Under the pieces are notes generated by a model. That model made no database searches, was not told where the DNA came from, and worked only from the letters and a program-made list of their open reading frames with translations. A stretch of 64,000 nucleotides of DNA from Saposhnikovia divaricata (taxonomy: Eukaryota > Streptophyta > Magnoliopsida > Apiales > Apiaceae), in the NCBI GenBank assembly GCA_036435485.1, contig CM071598.1, forward strand, positions 181,174,148 to 181,238,147. The letters are read 5' to 3'. This document shows, in pieces, positions 55,146 through 64,000 of this stretch (position 1 is the first letter of the stretch; the number at the start of each line of letters is the position of its first letter). Made by a program: the position numbers and the translations under genes.

Positions 55146-56792
55146 CTACTTCTGTAGTCTTCCCGGATATGGTGGAGGAGGATAAATCTGATTATTCTTC
55201 AAAGACTGCTCCGGAGAAGCTTTTCCAACAAGTTCCTTGCTCTTTTCCTCTTCATTAACTAACTGATCAGCCACTAAGTCAGATTTTTCAATTTCTGGTA
55301 CTGCAGATTTTTCAACTTGCTGATTTTGCACTTCTTCATCCTCCTTAGCTGCTGACTTAGAATCTAATATAACCTTTCCCGATCTCAAAGTTACTACCTT
55401 CACCTGTTCCTTGTCTCCCCTTCTGCCTGGATTAGCCTCCGTATCACTAGGAAGAGTTCCTTGAGGTCTATTGAGTAAGGCACTAGCAATCTGCCCAATC
55501 TGATTCTCCAAGGTCTTAAGAGAAACCGCCTGACTTTTAACCATCAACCTCAATTCATCCAATTCAGATTTTTCATTAGAAGTTTGACCAGCATTCCCAT
55601 GATATTGTTACTGCTAAAATCCCGGAGGTTGGAATGGTTGCCTTGGAGCATACTGCTACTGATAACCTTGATTGAAGGGCCTACTCCATATTGCTGATAA
55701 GGCTGCTGTGGTTGTTAAGCAACTTGATTGTTGCTCCAGCTAAAATTAGGATGATTCCGGTTATTAGGATGATAAGTAGCTGGAGCTGGTTGTGAAGGTC
55801 GCTGAAAATTGCTCATAAACTGTGCTGATTCAGAAGAGATAGCACACTGATTCGTCTCATGTGCACCTACACAAAGCTCACACACACTAGCAACCTGCTG
55901 AACTCCATAGTTGGTAAGAGAATCCACCTTCATACTCAAAGCCTTCAACTGATATTCATTAAACTTGAGCTGTAATAGCTGTAGCTGCATCAACTTCAAG
56001 AATTCCTGCTACTTTACCTTTAGATAGTCTCTGTGTAGGATTCTGATATTCATTAACCGCCATCGTCTCAATTAGATCATAAGCTTCCTCATAGCTCTTT
56101 GCCCACAAAGCTCCGCCTGAAGTTGCATCTAGCAAAGGTCTTGACTGTGCTCCCAACCCATTGTAGAAACCATTGATCACCATCCAGTCAGGCATTCCAT
56201 GATGAGGACACTTTCTAAGCATCTCCTTGTAGCGTTCCCAAGCTTCACACAAAGATTCACCAGACTGCTGAGCAAACTGAGTAAGAGCGTTCCTGATTGC
56301 TGCAGTCTTCGCCATTGGAAAGAATTTGGTGAAAAACTTCTGAGATAGATCCTCCCATGTAGTAATAGAGCCTGCTGGTAGAGAGTGCAACCAGCCCTTA
56401 GCTTTATCCCGCAGAGAGAATGGGAAAAGCCTCAATTTGATAGCATCATCCGGCACACCATTAAACTTGAAAGTGTCACAGATCTCAATGAAGTCCCTGA
56501 TATGCATGTTAGGATCCTCCGTAGGAGCACCCCCAAACTGAACTGAGTTCTGTAATATCTGAATCGTGCCCGGCTTGATTTCGAAAGTATTTTCTACAAT
56601 AGCTGGTCTGACAATGCTAGACTGAATGTCATTGATCTTAGGCTGAGAATAATCCTTCAAAGCCTTAGCTGCTACTGGTGCTCCTACTGTTTCTCCCATC
56701 TTCTTAGCTACTGCAAGTTTTTCTTCTTCCAATTTACGAGTCAGAGAACGTGTTCGCATACACGTTAAAGTACCTGAAACACCACGAAACAA
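55146..56792 (-). pseudogene. Athila-like gag (frameshifted)
   Basis: Three overlapping or adjacent minus-strand ORFs in different frames: 56792-55959 (retrotrans_gag domain with LRLFPFSLRDKAKGWLHSLP and WERYKEMLRKCPHHG), 55999-55715 (zinc knuckle CELCVGAHETNQC), 55562-55146 (LENQIGQIASALLNRPQGTL and VTLRSGK). Frame changes near 55965 and between 55715 and 55562 are probably indels. The domain order is exactly that of Athila gag. Confidence 0.87.
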
Positions 56793-56876
56793 ACAACTAT
56801 GTAAGAAACAATCCGAGTCAGTGAACTCTAACGACCACTGATGTCATGCACATAAACTAAAAATAAAACACCGATG

Positions 56877-56896
56877 ATCCCCGACAACGGCACCAA
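56877..56896 (-). other. Primer binding site of the Athila-like element
   Basis: Minus-strand TGGTGCCGTTGTCGGGGATC, five bases from the LTR end. Sites of the TGGYGCCGTTG type are characteristic of Athila elements. Confidence 0.8.
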
Positions 56897-56901
56897 AAAC
56901 T

Positions 56902-58399
56902 TGTTGCATTAATTCACGCAAGCGTACGTGGTCACAAGTAATATAGATATAAGTCAAGTTCATTCCCATAGAGATCTGGTTTAGGTTTTAATTCAGCTAA
57001 TGTAACTATGCAACAATGTATGGTTTTTACTCACTGCTAAGACAATTAACAAATTTGGGTTTTACTTATCTAAAATTAACTAAAGAACAATATATTAAAC
57101 TAAGAATTAATTAACTACGAGTATTAAAATCGAATTACTTATGCGAGAATAAACATGAGATCCTAACTTCATTAAATACTTCGATTAGATCTGATGCCTT
57201 TAATCAATGTATGCAATGGTTATGATATCTGATCGAATAACACGAAACAAGCACACGATACCTGTCAGCATACGTATACCAAACTACCCATACATCCACA
57301 AAAGAGATAGAAGATGAATAGACACCAATTATGCTTAGACCCTATATGTCTATAGAATTTGAAAACATAATGGTTGAGGAACAAGTTATCCATGTTGATC
57401 ACATAGGGCAACATAATATATTTCTATTTATGCTACAAATCATGTTGATAAACAATCATGAACCTATGCTAGCATGGCATGTTCTGAATCTCAAGATCCA
57501 CTTTCACTTCACAAGAGATTAACAATTCAATTTAGATGTTAGCTACGCATCTAAAAGCATTAAGTATAACCATACAAGGATATCAATATACATCACACAC
57601 AGATCTTTAAAGCATCAAAATACTAAAGCTCCATAAATAAATCCGTTAGAATCCCATGACAACGATTAGTTCATAATCGAACTGTTCGTCACCATGGGAT
57701 TTGATGAAAACATGATATGAAACAAAGACTGAATGTATATAATAATAATACTAAAGTTGAGTTTAGAAAACAAATCCAAAAACTGGAATCCAATGTACGC
57801 CTAAGAAAAGAATACAAAAGATGAAGTAGATCTAGATCCCCGTTGCTTGTCACGAGCATTGGTGAATCCTTCTCTGCTTTTCTCCCTTGTGTTTCTAAGT
57901 TATAATCCCTAATTACAATGATACAATGTGTTTTTATAGGCCCTAGAAGTCTTGTCCGACAAGAATAGCCTTAAAATACATCTTCAATTTGAAATAGGGT
58001 AGAAAACTGATTTTTTTTCCGCAGCAACAGTTTATCCACCAGCGCCACGCGCGCCGCCTGCACCCAGAAATCTGCCACACGCGCTGCTTGCGCGCCTCAT
58101 GCGCCGCCTGCGCAGCTTGCTGCCAGGTTGAATTTTCTGCAGTTTTTCTTCATTTTCGCTTCAGTTTCTTCCCGTTCTTTTTGCAAATGCTTCCATCTTC
58201 AATTCCTTGAACATGAATCTTTATGGTAACTCAAAGCAAGCTTTCTTTCTTCGTTTCCATGCTCAAACCAACCTTAAATGACATTTCACGAACGTGCACC
58301 GTTAAACAAAAATAAATCAAAACTACAACAAACTTGAGACCAAGACATCAATTTAAGCCGAAATGGAACGCTCCAAGTGGATGTAAAATCCACTTATCA
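56902..58399 (-). repeat. 5' LTR of the Athila-like element
   Basis: 1498 bases starting TGTTGCATTAATTC and ending CCACTTATCA on the plus strand. It matches both units of the left LTR and its tail (52302-52534), and includes a GC-rich CACGCGCGCCGCCTGC stretch near 58045-58110. Confidence 0.88.
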
Positions 58400-58404
58400 C
58401 TTGC

Positions 58405-59463
58405 TTATTAGTACACTCGGGTTCGATTTCTTGCAATTACATAATTATACAAGATTTAATTTCTTTAATTTCTTTAACTTCACCTCAGTTAGATTTTCTA
58501 TAATTCACCATCAATTAGTGTTTATTTATTAAATACTTTCATCATTCAATTCTCTACAAGTACATATTTAAATAACAGTTATTAATTTTATTCTCAATAA
58601 CTTATTAATATTACTATTTGAATCTCGAATCATGCTTTATTAATTAATATTTTAATCTTGGATCGTACTTGATCTGTGCTCGTACTTTGCACGGATTATC
58701 GGCTAGCATCTTATTAATAAGTGAAATCTTGTTTTAATGGTAGTTCTCCCTAGATTAGTATCTCTCAAAAATATTAAAATTCTGATGTAATTATAATTCT
58801 TTTATCATAAACTACCGAGTTTCATAAATAACGTAGTTTTTTGTTGTATTTTTATAATTTTATAAATTATGTTTTGTAATAAATAAAATAATTTTTATAA
58901 AAAAATAATAATAAATGATTAATTTAAATAAATTATCTCGATGATAGTATATATACAATATATTTTGATTCTTGATTGTAAGATATTATACACCCAAATA
59001 CTACATAAGGGTATCATTCTATTTTACCAACAAAGGTATGGAATATTCTCTACCATATACTGCTTCCAAACTTATGCCCTTCTACGAACCAAATGACCCG
59101 TAATTGTTGTGCAAAACCAGATTAACATCCCTTTAAATTCTACAATACAATTGTAACATTTTTAATTCGGTCATGGATTACCCCAATAGGAAACTACTTT
59201 CACAACCAATAGCAGAACTAGATTTCAAGATATTCAGGGATGGGAAAATTTACTAAACTAATTTATTGAATTTAGAAATGGCTCATAAGCTTTTCTAAGT
59301 ACTTTGACTCCTTACATTTCTACGACTCCTAGACGTTCTTACGTTCACGATCTTCACTTGGGAACCGACAATAAAACCTAAGAAGTAGCTAGCAATTAGG
59401 AGGAATAGATACTCTAACTATAGCTTGAGGACGTTGGTCCAAGAAAGTGAAGAAGGTGACTGA
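58405..59463. other. AT-rich intergenic spacer
   Basis: About 1 kb with no gene, RNA or bounded repeat recognised. It ends at the CACTA terminus at 59464; the bases before it (TGA) may be its 3-bp target duplication, which cannot be confirmed because the other end is outside the window. Confidence 0.45.
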
Positions 59464-60980
59464 CACTACTAGAAAAACTGCAATAGACATCACACCTTTA
59501 ACATCTACAGTAAAGCCACCGATGTCAAAGCCTTTTTAACATCACTTGTTTTAAAACGATGTTGTAGTAGTTTCTCCGCATCGGTTTTTAAAGTGACCGT
59601 TGTCTAATTGCGTTTTAAAAAAACAACTGCATCGGTTTTTAAAGTAACCGTTGCCGTTGTCTAATGCGTTTTAAAAAAAATAAAAACACAGTACCTTTTC
59701 TTTCCCTCTTTTATTTCCCCTTAGAAAAATTTTAGTTTCCCCCCTTAACCAAAATTCTAATTCCCCCCTTAACCCCCGCGCCCCCCTTTTCCCCCTTTCC
59801 CCCCCTTTCCCAGCACGCTCTCTCACTCTCACTTCTCTCTCACTCTCACTTCTCTCTCTCTCCATCTTCCTCTCCCATCTCTCTCTTTCAACAAATCGAA
59901 GAACACAAACCCTAATCGAAGAACATAACCCTAACAGAAGATTACATGAAAATGGAGTTGGTTCGATTGGACCCAATTAGTTAAATCTCTAAGGTGGGTT
60001 TAATTAGCTCTTTCACACTCTTTAATTTCATTTCAAATTAAAGAACTCTCTTTAATTTCTTTAATTTCTTTTCTTCAACAGATCTGGAATTAGCTCGTTC
60101 AAATTAGCTCGTTCGGTTTAAGGTATCAACTCTCTGTTCACTCTCTTTAATTTTATTCTCTTTTGTTCAACAGATCTGGATTTTTATTTGCATGCATGTA
60201 TATTCTCTGATTTATTTATGTATGCATATACATATGTATGCTATATGCATATTCTCTAGTTGTTTATTCTAATTTTCTTCCATTGATTTGCAAATAATAT
60301 GACTGTTATTAATTGTTGTTTATATTCTCTGATTTTAATATGACTGTTATGATTTGTATATGTACTTTATTTTGTTTAAAAGCCTCTGAAATTTGGATAT
60401 TTATTTTATATGATTTACCTCTGAAATTTGGATATTCCCTTTATATGATTTACGAAACGCTAGCTCAAATAATTTCTAAGAAGGTCTTTTGTGCCTCGCA
60501 CAAGTAGGCAAAATGTTAAATTAATGTGTTTTGTTTTCTAAAATTAAAGTTTTGTTCTTTAATTGATAAAAGTTTTGATCTTTGAAAATAATTATGTATT
60601 TCTGTTCTTTTGTGCATAAATGCAAGTTTTAATTTATCAATGGTGTGATCTTTGTAAATGAATTTGACAATACTTAATCAATTTGGTTTTGTAGGAGCAT
60701 ATCAATTTGACTTTTGGACTTTGATTAAGTTTGAAGCATTTTCTGATATTTTTCGGACTTCAGAGGTTATCGTGCTCCTCAACTCATGATATATATGATT
60801 GTTTTAACTGCTTATTTGTTATATGAATGTTTAGTTCATAGCTTCATAGTTATTCATGCCCTTGTTTGTTTCATGTACATGTCATTGTTTGTTTTTCTTA
60901 TCTGCATTTTGATTTGTATTTTTTGTATGTTTAAATGGCAATCAGGTAGGCTGATTTTGGTTATACGTGTTTGTGAAGTT

Positions 60981-62946
60981 ATGGATAAGTCGTGGACTTT
61001 GAAAGATAGGGATTCCTTAGAATATGAAATGGGGGTTGAAAATTTCTTGATATATGCGGAAGAAAATGCACCTAATCCTAAGAAAATTCCTTGTCCATGT
61101 GGAAAATGTGTTAATTTCAAAAAATTCTCCATAAAAATAATATGGGGTCATCTATATGAAAATGGTTTTAGTTTAGGGTATACTGATTGGATTCGGCATG
61201 GAGAAAAATGTCCCGATACTAGGTCTCCTGTTAATAGTACATGCCCTTCTTCGGAGAATATTGCTGCATCACAAACGAAAAAAGTCTGTGAGGCAGCATA
61301 TGATAGGAGTGATTACGATGATGAGTCGCATGAGTTTCAGAGGTTTGTGGCTGATTCTGAGCAACCTCTGTTTAAGGGTAGTGATTGCACTAAGTTAGAA
61401 TCAATGTTAAAACTACATAACTGGAAATCAAGGTTTGGAATTAGTGATACTGCTTTCACCGAGTTGTTGTCTTCTGTAGGCTCTATGCTTCCGAATGATC
61501 ATGTGTTGCCAGCTAATGCGTATGAAGCAAAAATAACTTATCTGATTTAGGTCTTCACTATGTAAAGTTCCACGCATGTCCAAATGATTGCATATTGTAT
61601 AGGGGTATATACAGTGATGCTTCTGAGTGTCCCAAGTGCCGTGTATCTCGTTGGAAAGTGGGGAAGGATAAAAAGGTTAGGATTAATATTCCAGAGAAAG
61701 TGATGTGGTACTTCCCCATTATTCCCAGATTTAAACGGATGTTTAAATCTGCTTCTACTGCTGAGATGATGACTTGGCATGCAAACCAGTGAACTCAAGA
61801 TGGCCTGATGTGCTATCCAGCTGACTCTCCTTCTTGGAGGAATATTGATTACAGGTGGCCTACCTTTGGTAGTGACCCAAGAAATCTTCGTTTAGGTTTG
61901 TCGGTAGATGGTATAAATCCGCATAGTAATGGCTTACAAAATAGGTATTCCTGCTGGCCAGTAGTATTGGTAACTTATAATCTTCCTCTGTGGCTATGTA
62001 TGAAGAGGAAGTTTATGATGTTAACATTATTAGTTTCTGGTCCACATGAGCCGGGTAATAATTTAGACGTATATTTAGAACCGATGATTGACGATCTAAA
62101 GAGGCTTTGGGAAGAAGGCGAGCCAAATGTTTATGACGCTTATAGTAAATCTTATTTTACTTTAAGAGCAATGTCGTTGTGGACAATAAATGACTTCCCT
62201 GCCTACGGAAATTTATCCGGCTGTGTTAATAAGGGTTACATGGCTTTCCAGTATGTGGCGATGATACCATAGCTAAATATTTACCCCATAGTAGAAAAAT
62301 ATGTTACCAAGGTCACCATCGGTACTTGCCTCGACATCATCCTCATAGGAAGTAGAAGGTGACTTTTAATGGAGAACAAGAGCATGGACAAGCACGTCCA
62401 CCCCTTTCTGGAGAAGAAGTATTAGAGGAGTAGGAACAAGTTAAATTTTCTTTCGGGAAGGAAGTGAGGAGTTCAAAGAAGGTGGAATGTGTATGGAAGA
62501 AGAAGTCAATTTTTTTCGAGTTAGAATATTAGAAGTTTCATCAGGTTCGCCATTGTCTCGATGTTATGCACATCGAGAAAAATGTGTGTGATAATCTGAT
62601 TGGGATGCTATTAAATATGCGGTATAAATCTAAAGACAGTGAGGCATCTCGTCGTAATATGGTAAAGATGGGTGTTAGGTATGATTTAGCTCCACAAGTA
62701 GGAGAAAAGAAAACATACTTGCCCCCTGCCCTTTTTACTTTGTCCAAGGCAGAAAAAAAGAAAATGTTGTCATCATTCTTACATATGAAACTCCCTTATG
62801 GACATTCATCGAACATCAAAAATTGTGTATCGATGGCTGATTTGAAGATGTATGGGTTGAAGTCCCATGACTGCCATATCCTCCTACAACAGCTACTCCA
62901 GTTGCAATTCGTTCCGTTCTCCCAAAAAATATTAGAGTCAGCATAA
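60981..62946 (+). pseudogene. CACTA transposase (TNP2 type), N-terminal and core regions, broken
   Basis: Starts MDKSWTLKDRDS at 60981, the typical start, with the transposase-associated domain (CPCGKCVN, IWGHLYENGF). The first frame stops at 61550, and the transposase_21 core continues in a shifted frame: CPNDCILYRGIYSDASECPKC, WHANQ followed by an in-frame TGA at 61790-61792, then YPADSPSWRNIDY, DGINPHSN and LISGPHEPGNN-like sequence until 62272. A degraded stretch follows, then HCLDVMHIEKNVCDNLIGMLLN near 62548-62620 in a third frame, open to 62946. This domain cuts and joins the transposon ends in active relatives; at least two frameshifts and one stop rule out activity here. Confidence 0.88.
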
Positions 62947-64000
62947 TAAGATTGTGTTTTTTTTCCAACTCTTTGTGCAACAAAGTTGTGGATGTATCGA
63001 AACTAGATAAACTGCAGTCAGATGTGATATTGACCTTGTGTGAGCTAGAAAAAATCTTTCCTTCCTCATTTTTCGATATAATGATGCATCTTACAGTCCA
63101 CTTGGTTAGAGAATTACGTTTATGTGTTAATAAAGTGTTAAAGAGTTATGTACGAAATTGTTACTATCCGAAAGGTTGTATAGCGGAAAGCTATCTAAAA
63201 GAAGAATCAGTAGAATTCTGCTATGAGTTTGTTGAACAGAGTTACACTACAGGCCTTCCGAAGGACAAATCTAAGATTTCCGGTCCATTATCTGATGCAA
63301 CAATGAAATCAGTTGAACAAAAAGAGCGAGATGAGGCACATCTACATGTCCTGATGAACAACTCTGAAGTATATCCTTGTATTATGTAAGTCAGTTTAAT
63401 TATTTCTCGTACATTCATCTTTTTCGGTAAGTACTTTTTGTGACTGTTTATTTAATATGTTCATTTTCTTAGGATGCATATGGAGTACCGGGAAGAAATT
63501 TACCGAGGGAAAAAGAAAAGTGTTCATTGGCTGATGGGTGAACACAATCGGCAATTTGCTGATTGGTTCGGAAAAAAAGTTAGTGTTCTAATTGTTTCTT
63601 TTATTATTTTTTTTTTAATTCATGCCTCTTCTTAATTGGATTATGAAATATGATTGTAATTTTTTCTTCTTCGCGCAGGTTAGTAATGAAATTACAGAGA
63701 ATGTAAAATATGTTTTTGAAACAATAAGATGGTTGGCAGGAAAACCATCATTTTCAGTTCTGACATATAAAGGGTATCTAGTTGATGGAGTGCGGTACTT
63801 CACAAAGGACCGAGATGATGTGAAAGTTGTTCAAAATATTGGTGTGTCGGTAGTGGCTAGGACAGTCCAAGTCTCTAGTGCCAAGAATTTAAATCCCGTC
63901 GAGAGCGATATGACATTTTATGGCATCATCCTAGAAATATGGGAGTTAGATTACCATGCATTCAAAGCCCCCTTATTCTTGTGTAAATGGGTAGAAAATG
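62947..64000 (+). pseudogene. CACTA transposase C-terminal part: DUF4218 and DUF4216 regions
   Basis: After another frame change, 62952-63385 encodes KVVDVSKLDKLQSDVILTLCELEKIFP and MMHLTVHLVRELRLC joined to VLKSYVRNCYYPKGCIAESYL. The conserved segment normally between them (GPV..RWMYPFER) is missing, an internal deletion of roughly 13-15 codons. Exons 63473-63578 and 63680 to the window end follow with GT-AG borders, giving YREEIYRG, FADWFGKK and a DUF4216 region (TFYGIILEIWELDYHAFK, LFLCKWV). The gene continues beyond 64000. Confidence 0.85.

Larger units (their letters stand above)
45372..58399 (-). mobile_element. Athila-like Ty3/Gypsy derivative with gag and protease only
   Basis: Right LTR 56902-58399; left LTR 45372-52534, enlarged by an internal duplication and a nested element. 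LTR ends are TG and CA. Flanks are CTTGT (45367-45371) and CTTGC (58400-58404), a 5-bp duplication with one mismatch. Minus-strand PBS TGGTGCCGTTGTCGGGGATC (56877-56896) and PPT AAGTTTGGGGGTG (52535-52547) are Athila-type. The 4.4 kb interior encodes gag and protease but no RT, RNase H or integrase, so the element depends on others for mobility. Confidence 0.88.
59464..64000 (+). mobile_element. CACTA (En/Spm-like) transposon, left end and transposase region, running off the window
   Basis: Starts CACTACTAGAAAAACTGCAA, the common plant CACTA terminus. The first ~220 bases hold subterminal repeats (GCATCGGTTTTTAAAGTRACCGTTG twice, plus ACATCACTTGTTTTAAAACG). It then has a pyrimidine-rich leader (59740-59900) and the transposase gene on the plus strand. 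The right terminus is outside the window. Frameshifts and stops in the transposase mark a decayed copy. Confidence 0.9.

Noticed and set aside
45802..57522. A 63-codon ORF (starting M[L/F]RPYMSIEFENI) present three times on the plus strand at 45802, 46776 and 57331
   Set aside because: All three copies lie at the same position of the Athila-like LTR and are nearly identical at DNA level, so repetition reflects the LTR, not selection on a peptide.
59671..59976. Minus-strand 101-codon ORF rich in Arg/Glu
   Set aside because: Complement of a pyrimidine-rich CTCTCT leader of the CACTA transposase gene; low-complexity and wrong strand.

Overview
This window is nuclear DNA from a flowering plant, most likely a eudicot. 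The evidence is GT-AG introns, a plant-type wax ester synthase/diacylglycerol acyltransferase (WSD1-like) gene pair, and plant-specific transposon lineages (SIRE-type Copia, Tat and Athila Gypsy, RTE LINE, CACTA, Tourist and Stowaway MITEs). The species cannot be fixed from the sequence. No tRNA, rRNA, CRISPR or prokaryotic feature was seen.

Host genes: only one gene looks intact, a five-exon WSD1-like acyltransferase at 489-3614 (469 codons, HHALGDG active site). A second copy (5104-22013) has lost its first exon and half of its second, and a SIRE-type Copia element (5805-20388) sits inside its exon 3. A third scrap, intron 4 plus the first bases of exon 5, lies at 38782-41575 and is split by an RTE-type LINE.

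Layout: 5.8-20.4 kb is the Copia element on the minus strand, with LTRs, PBS, PPT, gag, pol and a third ORF, and with a 4.5 kb non-autonomous CACTA element nested between pol and the third ORF. 22.8-34.5 kb is a Tat-lineage Gypsy element on the minus strand. Its LTRs look identical, and it carries a spliced extra gene running antisense to pol plus minisatellite arrays. 34.8-44.1 kb holds two copies of a segmental tandem duplication, distinguished by different TE insertions (Tourist, hAT, Stowaway, LINE). 44.1-45.1 kb holds two small MITEs. 45.4-58.4 kb is an Athila-like gag-protease element lacking RT and integrase; a 4.9 kb probable solo LTR is nested in its left LTR. 59.5 kb to the window end is the start of a decayed CACTA transposon with a TNP2-type transposase.

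The genes do not form an operon or pathway: the window is a host gene cluster broken up by nested transposons, and precise target-site duplications let the order of many insertions be read. The least expected signals are (1) a 16-bp palindrome, consensus AAACAGCWWGCTGTTT, repeated about 40 times across the Copia element and read in all three coding frames; (2) a 176/177-bp repeat shared by unrelated CACTA and hAT elements; and (3) three in-frame amber stops in a Tat element whose LTRs still appear identical.
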